Part shown: piece after piece, positions 24,170 to 38,739 of the stretch
How positions within the stretch are numbered: the first letter of the stretch is position 1
Layout: every line of letters begins with the position of its first letter
NCBI RefSeq assembly: GCF_010015445.1
Contig: NC_053114.1
Span: 32,258,079-32,322,078, forward strand
Reading direction: 5' to 3'
Length of the DNA stretch: 64,000 bases
DNA from: Perca fluviatilis
Taxonomy: Eukaryota > Chordata > Actinopteri > Perciformes > Percidae
Translations under genes and position numbers: made by a program
The notes under the pieces: model-generated
What the model was told of the DNA's origin: nothing
The model's input: the letters and a program-made list of their open reading frames with translations, nothing else
Database searches by the model: none

Positions 24170-24700
24170 CAACAAGTCCTCCAAATTAAATGACAAGCTA
24201 CTTTATATGTCCATGCCCTCTAAAGCGACATAGCAGTGTTTTTTGATTTGATGCCACAATATGCAGGACAACATCATCTGTAAGTCCAAAACTGTTACAA
24301 ATCACTGTTGTAAAATAGATCTGTTTTATGATGTGACATCACTGGGGTGAAGGTTTGATTAGGTTTAGGCACAAAAACAACTTGGTAAGGGTTAGAGAAA
24401 CATCTCAGTTTGGGTTAAAATCACTACTTCGTTAAGATTGATTGGTATGGGCGCCTGGGTAGCTCACCTGGTAGAGCACGCGCCCACATATAGAGGTTTC
24501 CTCCTCGACGCAGCGCCTGCAGGTTTCAGTCCGACCTGCGGCTCTTTGATGCATGTCATTCCCCATCTATCTCCCCTTTCATGACTTCAGCTGTCCTATA
24601 AAATAAAGGCCTGAAATGCCCCCCCACTCCAAAAAAAAAGATTAATTGGTTAAGGTTATGAAACGATTGTGGACATTGTTAAAATTAAACGGCATTAACG
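24170..24700. repeat. Old dispersed repeat, copy 2, split by a SINE
   Basis: Diverged counterpart of 4920-5690. It shares AACAAGTCCTCCAAATTAAA, GGACAACATCAT, and GGGTTAAAATCACTACTT (24413-24430), which shows the site unoccupied by the MITE found in copy 1. It is itself interrupted by a SINE at 24447-24637. Confidence 0.6.
24447..24637 (+). mobile_element. tRNA-derived SINE, + copy
   Basis: The head GCGCCTGGGTAGCTCACCTG with A-box-like TAGCTCACCTGG, followed by a B-box-like GGTTTCAGTCC (24512-24522), shows a tRNA origin. The body carries GCATGTCATTCCCC and AATAAAGGCCTGAAATGCC and ends in an A-rich tail. It is flanked by a 13-bp duplication, AAGATTGATTGGT at 24434-24446 and AAGATTAATTGGT at 24638-24650, typical of LINE-driven retroposition. 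Confidence 0.9.
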
Positions 24701-24779
24701 TCACCTGACTTCCTCCAGTGCTCACGTCATAATTACTACAGACAAGAAAGACAAAATTAATAAGGGAGCCTAAGGCTAC

Positions 24780-24990
24780 AGCCACGTTTTTGTTTGTTTA
24801 CACCTCACGTCCACACTACTTCCACACTACTCCAGCATTTCATCCTAAAAAATGAAAAATTTAGAAACAATGCTAAACCCGTTTAAGTTTGAAAACTCCA
24901 GGGTTGCGTAGTAGTCTGGACGGGCAGAAACGGAGACCGTTTGAAACGATGACGCAGACACCGACGTCAGTCAGTCTTATGGTTTAGGTA
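24780..24990. repeat. Dispersed repeat fragment
   Basis: The segment with GTAGTCTGGACGGGCAGAAA and GACGCAGACACCGACGTCAG resembles one end of a common teleost DNA repeat. The other end is not present. Confidence 0.5.
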
Positions 24991-24997
24991 GGCTTAT

Positions 24998-25434
24998 GTC
25001 GCGTTCTATTTACCTCGGAACTCGGAAGCCACAACTGTGAATTCCGTCATACCCGAGTTGAATGCGTTCTATTTACAAGTCGGATTTTCATTGTTTTCAT
25101 TAGCTCTAGCCCGGTTATTGTTAGCAACCAGTTGATAACAACGCATTACGCCGTTTTTTGTGCATGCAAACAGCGTAACAACATGTCCACAGATAGAAGT
25201 TGGACATGCCTGTGTGACCGACTGATTTAGTGAGACACAAATGAGACAGAAGTGCTTATAACTTTATGTTACTGCAGCTTTCAAAACTGTTGATACAGGG
25301 GGCAGCCATGTTGGATTTTGAACTTGGGCTACTGCGAGGTTGTACGTGTTCCGAGCTCGTAAATACGAGGTCAGGGGGCGTGTTTCCAACTTTGACCTCG
25401 TAAAAAACGAGTTCCGAGGTAAATAGAACGCGGC
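24998..25434. mobile_element. MITE with 25-bp perfect inverted repeats
   Basis: A 25-bp arm at 25000-25024 (CGCGTTCTATTTACCTCGGA...) is exactly complementary to 25408-25432. A partial internal copy of the arm, GCGTTCTATTTAC, sits at 25065-25077. No coding capacity. The target duplication is unclear. Confidence 0.85.
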
Positions 25435-25439
25435 ATGAC

Positions 25440-27440
25440 ATTTTATATTTTTACAGCCTATTTAAGAATTACAAACACAAAGGGCTTCACCTTGGAGGTC
25501 TAATACAGTTGCATGAATACATGAAATGCGAGTGCAAGCTAACCCACAATCACACACACGGCTTCTTAAAGGACACTATTCTTAAGTACATATAATGCAG
25601 TAAATAAACACAAAAGAATGCTCACACACACATTAACACAGACATACACACTCCCAGGTCGTCTGGATGGGCTCTAACGGAGTGCAGGTGAACACAACTA
25701 TCCTCCTTGAGGTTCCCTTTGGAATTTCATTACCTGTACTCAATGCTTATCGATCCTGTTATATACACTAGGCCAAGCAGCTGCTAAATTATTCAGTCTG
25801 GTTAAATAGGGCTGTTCCATTATTCAGAAGCGTGGCACAGTGTAATTAATATTGTAGAGATATGTGACAGGTCGGGTGGCATTTCACTCAGTGGCAGCAC
25901 ATCGCTTGCTCTCTACTTTGGCTTTCTTTACTCTCTCCATGTCTTTGTTTTCTTCTGTTCTCTCTTTATTTGTGCTCTGTCTTTCTTACTTTCTCCATTA
26001 ATTCTTTTTTGAAGAGTTTCTTCCTTTGCACTTCCTCTGTAACTCTGTTTTCTTTTCTTTCTTCCCTCTTTCTGCTCCTTTTCTTCCTGAATTTCTAATT
26101 TACTTTTCTTTCTCTCTCATTTTCCTCTTTCAGCCTCACTTTTCCTCTCTGTCTCTTTATCTCAATCTTGTCCGCCTCCTCCACTCTTCACGGCTTCTAA
26201 CGGTTGTGTTCAAAAGTTGGTTGTGAGACACAAATGGCATCTGGGGATTTTCTCAACCAGTTGTTGTGTGCGTGTGTGTGCAAGTGTGCACATTATGGAG
26301 TGTCTTGTCTTTTTTTGTGACATATATCTCTCAGCTCCTTCCACAATGACCCATATTGTGCTAATGTTGTTAAGATGTGACAGAATACTCAGTTTGGCAG
26401 AATATCCAGAATATTTTATCCCCTGCATTGCTGTACATACAGGATATGAGAAAAGCAGAAGAAATGCTTTTTTGCTGCTGTATCTCATATTCATGATGGT
26501 GTTCTTGAGCATGACGTTGCTGTATGCAAGCATGCTTTTGAACAACATGTATAGTAACGGCCATTATAGAAATCCCCCATCCTACTTCTATCCTCAATCT
26601 GTCCGTCATTACTACTGCAGCAAAGTACTGCATTGTTAGTGCAGCTGCTAATGGGGCAATAAGTTAAATGTTTATTCAAAATATGTTTTTGAACCATTGA
26701 CTTCTGTCTCATAACTGCAAGCCATTTGTGGAGCAGTTTATACTCTGACAGAGGAGGTTAAATAAAAGTGAATGGTGCAACACAGCTGATAATCTAAAAT
26801 AGCTTCTTCCATTTTGGGCTTTCTAGCTTTCTGATCCCTCAAAGATGAGCACTGTCAAGATGGCTTGCGGGTAAAATTTGCAGCTCAAAGTTCACCAAAG
26901 TTGAACTCAATAAAATAAAATCAGCGCTGATTTACAGGTAAATAAATCAGATGATTGTGGTGATGTCATTGGAGTAAATTGAGTTTGCCATGAAATTTTA
27001 ATATATATAGATATTTCGCACCAGCCTTTCGCAAGGGTTCTAGGTTGACAAAGAGGGGGTACAGGTGTGTGTATAGTGGAGTAGTAGCCCGTGAGTGTGT
27101 TGTCACCATACACACACGTATGCTGTCACTCACAGCTCTGAATTAAATCAGGCCTTGTCCTCCCTTTCTTCATGCAGCCAATTAGGAGCCATCTCGTACT
27201 CACATCCACGCTCCTCCTCCACTCTTGTCAAAGTTATTTGACACAACAGGGGAGAGGAGACTTCAAAAGACTCTGTTGTCTTGTTTTTTTCCTCTCACTT
27301 CTCTCTTTCTGAAGCCCAGAGTGAAACTACAGAGGTGCAGGGATGACAACACAGAGAGCTCAAAGGGCCTGACACTTTGTGTTTGTGCAAAAAAGTGAAC
27401 CGGAGGGATGGTTCATGCTGTTTGTGTGTTTGTATGTTTA
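25440..27440. other. No gene seen
   Basis: Non-coding DNA with a CT-rich block at about 25910-26180. Confidence 0.5.
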
Positions 27441-27821
27441 GATTACTACTGCAGTGCCCGTTGAAAATGTGCCTGTTTGGAACGGGCGTTTGCTTGGCCC
27501 GTGGTATTGCTGCTTGTCGAATTCTTCAAAACCAAATTGTACCCCAAAATTACTTAAAGAAGGACCCCAAGCCACTTAATATGTACCTCCACTGTATAGC
27601 CTACTACTGACTTACAGTGTAGGCTACGTCTACATCAGAGGAAGACATTGTACTACTGTATTTACCTGACAGAACGGGGCAGATTCAGAATGTAATCACA
27701 AAATAATCACAATGAAAATGTGGAGTAATCAGACATTAGCGTCATGGACCCGGCCCGTTATGAGAGCTAATCAGCACATATCTGCATTCATCAACCACCA
27801 AAACCGGACCGTGTGTGTGCG

Positions 27822-27823
<2 letters not shown>

Positions 27824-27864
<41 letters not shown>
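27824..27864. repeat. (GA)n microsatellite
   Basis: Pure GA run of about 20 units. Confidence 0.95.
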
Positions 27865-27865
<1 letters not shown>

Positions 27866-27929
27866 GTCTCGTGTCGTATGATTGTTAACAAATTTAACAC
27901 TTCAGCAGAGGTTCTCATTTCCATACAGG

Positions 27930-28647
27930 CAGTGCTTAATTTGTAAAGTGGGAGGTCCCGGAGCGTAGAGGGGGGGTGGATCCGGCGACTCAAAACGGGG
28001 GTTGGAGGTAACGAAACAAAAAAAGAAATTACACTGCCTATGTAGCTTCTCTGACTAAAAAATCCTATGGTTATTTTTATTTCAGAACATGCACTGCATC
28101 GGTGCGAAATGTAAACAAGTTTTCACAAGCAGCAGTTAACCATTGGACTATTAAATTAACCAAAAAACCCACCGTGGTCTCCACATTCTTGATCGGCAGA
28201 AACAGTTTTTGCTTGTTTGGGATCCGACTGGCCAGCGTATTTGAACAAGTTAAGCAAACTTTGTTGTCTTTTTGACATTTTTCCCCTGAGTGAAATGAGG
28301 CTATAACAGCAATCTCAACCAGCACAAGTGCAGCGCCGCGCTGTTGAAGTGCCTCCCCTCCCTCCGTCCCTCTCCCCCCTCCGTCTTACCCTGAAAATTC
28401 ACCTCAAAACGCATTGAAAATGCAAACACAAGAGTTTTTTGGAACTTCAATGGGGAATAAAGACTAACAGGACAGATAACAACATTGAACACTACACAAA
28501 CAGTAGTTTATTTTTTTTTATTTATTATTTATTATTAATTTTTCCTGGTGAGACAGGAGGTGCCGGATCCAATAAAAAAGGTTTCCGGATCCAACGTCGG
28601 AGGTGCCGGAACATTTTCCTGCATGTTCCGGCTCAAATTAAGTCCTG
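27930..28647. mobile_element. Non-autonomous hAT element, 718 bp
   Basis: The left end CAGTGCTTAATTTGTAAAG and the right end (minus strand CAGGACTTAATTTGAGCCGG) form the inverted repeat. The flanks CATACAGG (27922-27929) and CTTACAGG (28648-28655) are an 8-bp duplication with one mismatch. GGATCC-containing subterminal motifs recur near the right end. No transposase frame. Confidence 0.82.
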
Positions 28648-29484
28648 CTTACAGGTTTAGTGGCTTGACGGTTGATGGTGAAGTATGGATTTTTTAGCGA
28701 CGGTAATGTTATTAGTGTTGTACAGTAAGTTAGCAGTAGACTTAATTAACCCAACCCAGGGCGAGTCTGATGAAAACTGATGTGTCTGCCCGGTTCAACG
28801 CTGAGATTTTCTCACATTGCACAGCGTTGTGAAGGAATAATCTCCGAGATTACGTTAAGTTCTGCGAGATCACAGCAACTTAATACAATAGCAGGAAAAG
28901 AGACCCCTCCCCCCGCTGTTGTAAAGCGTTCTGCATGTGGTGTCTGCGTGTGATGTGCAGGTTATCTTCCCCCCAAACACGCCCCCAAACACGGACACAC
29001 ATATACAGATACAGCTTGCTGCCACTTGTGTGTAGCTGATTTTGCTTTGCATTGTGATTCTGAAACGTCATTAAATTCGGGAATTGTCGTTTGTTTATTC
29101 AAAGTCAAAGACAGACCAAAGTAGTGCAGCTTTGCACATTTTTGTGAGTCTGAGGTATATGTCACATTTTAGCTGCCAAAGCTCCGCTGCTCTCTGTCTC
29201 TGGTCCTCAGTGCGAGAGGGGGAGTGGCCAGTGGCTAGAGCGGCAAAAGCCAATGTGTGCTTTCTTTACCTATATATTTAACGATATCTTTTGCATTTAT
29301 AATCCAAACAACGTCAAACTTGGCACCGCACTTACCCGTACCCGTAGCAAGACACCTGTCAAATTTGAAATCCATCGGACTAACGGTTCGAGAGATATGC
29401 GTGTAACACACAGACAGACAGACAGACGTTCCTGCAATTTATAGATAGATTTATAGATAGATGTATGTAAATGTACAGTATGTG

Positions 29485-29533
29485 ACACACACACAAGCAC
29501 ACACACACACATACACACACACACACACACACA
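29485..29533. repeat. (CA)n microsatellite, interrupted
   Basis: CA run with AAGC and ATAC interruptions. Confidence 0.93.
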
Positions 29534-29917
29534 AACATATGCACAAATTACTAAATGCTGAATTCCTTCATATACGCTGATTCACACTCATTGTTTCTCA
29601 CGTTTGTTCCACCACGGACTGAAACCTGCTCTGTTAAGTGTGATTAAATACAATAGTTTTGTGTTGGAAGTACACAATTCCTCTCCCATGACCAATTTCA
29701 CACTATTTTTTAATTCATTACCACACTCTGTAAGTATCCAGAGTGGCAGTCAGCGTGTGATTTTGCTTCCCAGAGAAGAATTCTCTGTCCCTCACTTCAT
29801 ATTTGAAGAGTCATTAAGGACATGATAAGATTTCCTTTATTAATCTTTCAAGACAGCGTGGTTAAGCTAATTAAAGTTTTCATCACACAATAAGCGTTCA
29901 GTTTGACTTGACATCCT
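29534..29917. other. No gene seen
   Basis: Unremarkable non-coding DNA. Confidence 0.4.
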
Positions 29918-29919
29918 TA

Positions 29920-30962
29920 CAGTTTTTTCCAATTGCTAAAACACAATTTTGCAAACTAGGCTGGTTTTATCAAAATACTTAACACAGTTCACAAAACCAC
30001 ACACCCAAACTGCAAAATACTTCATATATCCTGCAAAATGAAGCACTGCAACCAAAACTACATATAACATTATCAAAATCAAACTTTTGCACCAAATGGC
30101 ACACACTTCATTCTTATTACCAGAGTTTTGTCCACACACTGTTGGGCATAATGAAAAGCACTCTAATATTTAGTATGTTTTGCCATTGTACTAAAATAGT
30201 TCAAATTGTAGAAAATTCTTCAGATTGTTCACATGCACAGAAATATTTGCAGATACACACACATGCTGTTGAAACATTTTTTTTACTGTAAGTCAGTGCG
30301 ACATATGCACATCAGAAATATTTACATTGGACTGAACACAAATATGCTCACAAAAAACAGTAAACTGAAAAAGAAAATTGCAGAAAGAAGTTGGGCCTCT
30401 CACATTGTCAGCCCATGGTTGATGACATGATCAACTAAGGTTGCTCTGATTTCATCTGAAAGTTGTTGTCTTCTTTGGCCATGAACTCCTCTACCAACTC
30501 TACCCCTATACCTCTCACTCTTCCTCCCCCTCTCATTCTCACCCTTCCTCTTCCTCTTCCTCTCTCTGCAACGTCTTCCATTGTTGTTGTAAAAAAAAGG
30601 TTCTCACCTGTGGTCTTTTCATAGTGCTTACTTCCTGATTGAAGTGGTAACAATTAAGCATTGAGGTGTTTGGCCAGGTGGCACATACTGTATGTTGGCC
30701 AATTAGCTCATGTAGTGTCATTTTGAATGGCAGTGTTTTGAAATGGCAAACATGTGACTTTATGTCAGATTGTTGTGTCTTATGCGGAGAACCATGTTCA
30801 GTGCATTTAAAAAGTGCCATTTTGAATTGCAAAATGTGTGTAAAGCAGAACATGTGTTTAGACTTTTGGAGACTTGAGAAGAGGTTTTGCTCTCTGTGTG
30901 TCAGTTTAAATAATTGTGCTATGCATGTCATTTTAGTGTGTTAGCAATTGGAAAAAAAACTG
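29920..30962 (-). mobile_element. IS630/Tc1-related transposon relic, 1.04 kb
   Basis: The left end CAGTTTTTTCCAATTGCTAA and the right end (minus strand CAGTTTTTTTTCCAATTGCT) are inverted copies flanked by TA at 29918-29919 and 30963-30964. Inside, on the minus strand, lies a broken transposase start. TA flanks and CAGT/ACTG ends point to the IS630-Tc1-mariner superfamily. Confidence 0.78.
30378..30653 (-). pseudogene. Broken N-terminal part of an IS630-like transposase
   Basis: One frame gives MEDVAERGRGRGR followed by more Arg/Gly repeats. The continuation LSDEIRATLVDHVINHG lies in a different frame, so a frameshift is present, and that frame soon meets a stop. Arg/Gly-rich N termini followed by this helix are what I recall from fish IS630-like transposases. 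The DDE catalytic region is missing; the rest of the element appears deleted. Confidence 0.65.
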
Positions 30963-30969
30963 TAATATT

Positions 30970-32480
30970 GGGTGTTGTGACAGTTAGTGATGCTAGGCTA
31001 GGTGGTGGTCAGTGCAGGAAAAGAGCTCCATACTGTAGCTGCGGTTTGAATCCAGACATGCTCTATTTGTATTTCCTTTCTGTCTGTTATTTTCTGCTTC
31101 TTTCTTTTTACTTTTCACAATTTTTCCTTTCAGTGCTTTTCTCTGCCTCTCTTGTACTCACTCCCTCTTTCTTCCTTTCTTTGCCAATCTGTCATTGTCT
31201 TACTATCCACCCTCCTCAGGGGTTTTGACTCACTGTTCTTAGCTGCAAGTTAATATTTAATCTGCTGTTAAATAACACATTGTTGATGAGTCACTGTCTG
31301 TCTTTCAAACACATTGAGTGTATCTGTTTTGTTGTGGCTTAAATAGATAATTTGAGAAATATTGTTTCTCATCCTGGAAAAACTGCCTTGGAAAAACATG
31401 TCAGCTGCCTTTTCAAGCCATCAGGAACCTCCAGGCACAGTTTCCCCGCCCTGGCTGGGTTCATCAACCATATAAAAAATACACTGGAACATTTGTACTG
31501 CTGCAAAATTTGGTGCTTTGCTTCTTTTACTTCATGCACAATGGACACAGTGTTCCTCAGAAGGGTAGGTTATGTTTGCAAAAAAGAAAAAGAAAGGTGG
31601 ACACACAGATTTCCATTTTTACCTTGTGTTTCAACTGGCCGCATATCTAGTCTACGAGCCCCATTTAGATGTGATGGCTCACTCTTGCATTGAATTTTGG
31701 GGCTTACCGTTCATTCTTGTTAGCTACTGTAAGTCAGTATCAGATGCATCCTCAGTTGGAAGATAATCCATTGGAATCTTTATTTGCCCTCAGTGTTCTT
31801 TTGTCTTGTGTGAGATTGCAGGTTGGCTGATATATATTACATCAAATATGTCATGGAGGACAGAGGCGTTATAATTTATAAAGAGATCAAATATGCCAGG
31901 AGACAGACAGACTGACATAAATGCCTTCCAGAAGTGTAAGACTTTTAGTACAGGTCTTTATTCAGTTCAGGTCAGATTCTTTTCTTTGTTGCACAATCTT
32001 CACTCTCACTGAAGTCATTTTTAGGGCAAGATTTCTGGCAATCTCTGACAAGATTTCTTTCCAAGTTTAACACATCAGATAATTTTGAACATTCTGAACC
32101 AGGGGATTGTTTTTATTTTACGCTGCTTATTTCCTCCGGAAATGTACAGCCCATAATTTATAGAGACCTTGTGTAATTAATGATCACCCTCAAACTGTGT
32201 GAAACACAAGAGTAGATGAAATTATCAGGTTAAAAAGTTATCTTTCAAATGTTGTAAAAGCTGAATTTCAAGTTTGAGTTGGGAAGAGTGTTGCTGTTTA
32301 CCTTGTGTTTGTGGCCGACCGTAGGTTGCTAGGTATTAAAATACAACTAAGGCAAAGTGATATTAAAGAGAAAATAAAGAGATATTTGCACTGATTAGGA
32401 TGCCTGTCAAGCAGTCACACTGTGAGACTCCTTTGCTCCCATGAGAACCCAGTTTCCCCAAACCAGCATTGATGCAAAGT
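30970..32480. other. No gene seen
   Basis: Non-coding DNA with a CT-rich patch at about 31060-31220. The frame at 31352-31693 has no recognised similarity. Confidence 0.5.
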
Positions 32481-32488
32481 TGATGCAT

Positions 32489-32522
32489 ACTACTACTGCT
32501 ACTACTACTACTACTTCTACTT

Positions 32523-32604
<82 letters not shown>
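32489..32604. repeat. Compound trinucleotide repeat (CTA)n-(ATA)n
   Basis: About 25 CTA units with a few TTC/GCT variants pass directly into about 14 AAT units. Confidence 0.96.
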
Positions 32605-32606
<2 letters not shown>

Positions 32607-32674
32607 CACTGTGGAGTTTGCATGTTTTTCCTGTGTCTGTGTCGACAGCCCAAATACAGTTTATGTGAACTGGA

Positions 32675-32852
32675 AATGATCTGCAAGTGTGACTGTGAGT
32701 GTAAATGTGTGTGTCTGTATGTGTTAGCCTTGTGATGGATGACCTGTGAAGCATGTACCCTGTCTCTATCCCAATGCATGCTGGGATTGGCTCCAGCCCC
32801 CAGCTGGAGCTCTAAACAGGAAAAGCGGTTCAAAATACGGAAGAATGGATTT
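32675..32852 (+). repeat. Dispersed repeat, non-LTR tail type
   Basis: The segment TGTGATGGATGACCTG...CTGGGATTGGCTCCAGCCCC...GGAAAAGCGGTTCAAAATA resembles a very common teleost 3' end of a LINE/SINE. It is diverged, and no target duplication was identified. Confidence 0.65.
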
Positions 32853-33074
32853 AACATTGCTTATGTAGTAGGATATTTTATATCTTTTTTTCCTCAACAA
32901 ACATAAAATAGCACTTTCTACTCCAGGTTAACCTGCAGACCTCACTTTTTTATTGACCCATCTTTGGCCAGCTGTCCCTGTCAGGTTTAGGCTTGCTGCT
33001 CCAATTTCATTTGAGGGCTCATCCAGGGCAGCCCTATAGCTCCTAATCCATCATTGCTGATGGTACTGGGTGTT

Positions 33075-33190
<116 letters not shown>

Positions 33191-33628
33191 TTTGAGTTTT
33201 ACTTTTCAGCAATTCCGTTTTTTCACTGAAAACTGAATTATTTAGCTTTCTGAAGTAGGTCTACATTACATTCTGCATAAAATGCATACAGTCAGAAGTA
33301 GTGTAGTGTGTGCACCTGTATGTGAGTGTGTGTTCAGTAAGAAACCCATCTTCTCCTCTTACTCATCACCCAGAATACAAATTCTAAAGCACAGATCTCA
33401 TAAAATGATTTCTCTCTCTTGCAGTTATCTCAGCCCATCCTCACCTATAAAACGACCATATCGGTCGATTATGCAAGAAGCTCATAATGACCAAAATTAA
33501 GTTTCTTGTTAGGCCGCAACCTCTCATGGCTGTAGTAATTATTGCGAGAACAAACAAGGAAGTGACATGACAAAGCCAAACCATGTTTCGCGTAAGGAGG
33601 GAGATTGGGCTGGTGGATGGGTCTGTCT

Positions 33629-34146
33629 GTCACTACCCGATGTGAGTCAAGTGCAGATGTGAGTTGCGCATGTGTCACTTTGCAACACACCAGCCCCACA
33701 CAGGTAGGCTAGACCAGATTTCACACAGATCTGTTTTGCTGTTAGCCACAGAATAATGAAATAGGTACTTTTTACCAGTAATTTATTACTTAGCAGTAAT
33801 TTATTACTTAGCGTAAGGCATCGCATTTTCACGGCATGATCCCTGATGTCAGTTCTAGATTAGAGGCTGAAGTAGCCTACAAGAACCTGCTAATGAGAGA
33901 CTTCTGTAATGTCAATACAATAAAAATGGACCAACATAATGAAGTTCGTTCACTGCTGGCTATAAGTTAGCAATCAAACACAACAAAGGCTGTCACTTGA
34001 ATGGCGTTTTGAGCTAACGTTAGCAATCAAACAATCATAGTAGCTAAACGTTTGCCGGATCCGGATCCGCTGGCGTTATGCCGTAAACTGTTTAAATCTG
34101 AGCATGCGCAACTCACATCTGCACTCGACTCACATCGAGTAGTGAC
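33629..34146. repeat. 44-bp inverted repeat spanning about 518 bp
   Basis: The block at 33629-33672 (GTCACTACCCGATGTGAGTC...) returns inverted at 34103-34146 with 42 of 44 positions matching. The 430 bp between is AT-rich and contains no recognised gene. It is probably an internal part of a DNA-transposon-like element; no flanking duplication was found. Confidence 0.8.
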
Positions 34147-34239
34147 AGGTGGGTTGAAACAAATACAAGGCTTTCACTCAGGGGACCGGGGTTTCGTGTC
34201 CCATGTAAAACCAAAAGCCAACTGTCATTTTTAAATTAA

Positions 34240-36847
<2,608 letters not shown>

Positions 36848-36871
36848 ACAACACACACACACACACACACA
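36848..36871. repeat. (CA)n microsatellite
   Basis: Short CA run, about 12 units. Confidence 0.9.
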
Positions 36872-36915
36872 ATGCTGCAATTTCTAAGCCCCACCAGCTG
36901 TTACTGTCCTCTGTC

Positions 36916-36918
<3 letters not shown>

Positions 36919-36964
<46 letters not shown>
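36919..36964. repeat. (CT)n microsatellite
   Basis: Uninterrupted CT run of about 23 units. Confidence 0.96.
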
Positions 36965-36968
<4 letters not shown>

Positions 36969-36999
36969 TGCTCTCATTGTGTTTTGCGGTTTTAACAGA

Positions 37000-38735
37000 T
37001 AGCAGATGCTTGTGTTGCTATGGGACACCCAGAGGTTGGTGGGAATAATGGTGTAGTCAGTGTGAAATGCAAATCTCAAACATCAGCCACACTTTGATTC
37101 TAAATGAAGGCGTGACTTGTTAATATCTTGTGCTTCCGTCTCTTCTCTTGTTCCCCTTCTGTCCTGTAAGATCAATTTCTTTCTTGATGATATTAAACAC
37201 AATGGAGAGTGTATTGAGTGTAACAACAGGACAGTAGGCATAGAGCGGGTAGATACCCTGTCACAGTCAAGAGATGAGCTTGCCCACCAGGGTGCCCCAT
37301 TAAGCTCAGTCTCACCCTTTTAAATATTTTAAAAGAGCTATTTATGTGTCTGTAAGAGAAGATATGATTTGAGACATTTAGGTTCCATTGTTGGTTCAAC
37401 ATTAGAAGAAAAAAAATAATTTTATTTGCTGAAGGTTTTGTCCAGCTAAGATCCCCTTATCACACAATTTAAGCAGATCAGAATAAAAGTCTTGCATCAT
37501 TGTGTTTTTCATAACACCCAAACTTTGCACTTAATTAGCTCAAGTAATCTGCCACCCCTGGGCACAAAGCTACTGTTGATTTTAGCAGAACTAAGCTCCA
37601 CTCAGAGAGACATGTGTGTGTTGTATGTGTGTGTGCGAGTGTGGATTATTCTGTGTGTACGACTTTGTCTGAACACAACTCTAATCAAGATATCAATATG
37701 TGCTGTTGTAACTCTAACTGCATACTGGTGTATTGCTCCGTTTCAAAATAGAGGTAATCGAGGATCTTGCTTCCTTTACTTAAGGCTGAATTACATTGAC
37801 GACTCCCATAGCCAGCAATTTTATTTTACCCGTCAAATTATTTTATGAAAACTTGCCTAAATATATACATTTAATCTAAACCAAATGCTCCAATTTTGTC
37901 AACCTGAGTCAGTTTTGGCCAGTATATGTTCAGATAGCATAAGGCTGTCCTCACCACATCATTAACACTGAGAATTGAATGGGGTCTTGGAGGTACAAGC
38001 TTTAACCATGATCTTTCAACAATACTCTAGGTCTGTGAACAGGACATTTTCACTTAGTCCATCTACATGACTTCAAAATTGTCTTGTGTCAGATAAAGGT
38101 TAGTTTTTTACACCTTGAATGTACACCAGCGCTGATATAATAAGTTGATTAACAATTAGCCATCAACAGTTCAATCAGGAGAGACCTCATTTTGAGTGAA
38201 CAATTATTCATTGACGTGTGCACAATAATGATAAATGCGATTACACCCAACCATGACCTCATCAAATTCCCATCGTGATGTCATGAAATTTAAAGGGGGT
38301 ATGTAGGATACCCCCCCTAATGGAGTCTAGACACTGGTGGTGATGGTGATGACTGAAGAGGATGCTGAGATCTGGATGAATGAGAAGAGGAGCGAGCTCT
38401 GGTGAGCTCAGACATGGGAGCTGGAATTGATGAACTGGAGGTGAACAGGGTGGAGGAGGGTCGTGGCGATTCATGCTGAAATGAGAGCTGACATCAACAG
38501 AGAGGAAAACGTTTAAATATTGACAGCAAGAATGTGATTGGCCGATAGAGATTGTGGCTAAACCTGGTTGGTTTAACTACAAGAGTAAACAACCCCTAAT
38601 CAGCTGATAATGTGAAGCAGGAGGAGAGGTGAATGAGACTGAGTGAGTAACATAAGATAGTCTTCCTGGCTGAACTCACGCTAACCTTCATTTATTCAAC
38701 ACATTTTACAGCCATGCATGCTAAATCTGAACATT
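37000..38735. other. No gene seen
   Basis: Unremarkable non-coding DNA. Confidence 0.5.
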
Positions 38736-38739
38736 GACA

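Larger units (their letters stand above)
27445..29460. repeat. Composite repeat block
   Basis: The segment from GTGCCCGTTGAAAATGTGCC (27454) onward and the end near 29340-29455 (AAATCCATCGGACTAACGG, then CAGACAGACAGACAG and TTTATAGATAGAT) look like parts of dispersed fish repeats, possibly one element. A (GA)n tract and an hAT MITE are embedded in it. Its boundaries and class were not resolved. Confidence 0.4.

Noticed and set aside
24449..24522. tRNA gene
   Set aside because: The A- and B-box-like motifs belong to a SINE head. The cloverleaf is degenerate and a SINE body with an A-rich tail follows.
26217..26639. 140-codon frame with overlapping minus-strand frames
   Set aside because: No splice sites in register, no domain or similarity recognised. 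It is a chance open frame.
32363..32857. 164-codon frame with poly-Ile and poly-Ser
   Set aside because: It is produced by the CTA/ATA trinucleotide repeat on the minus strand.
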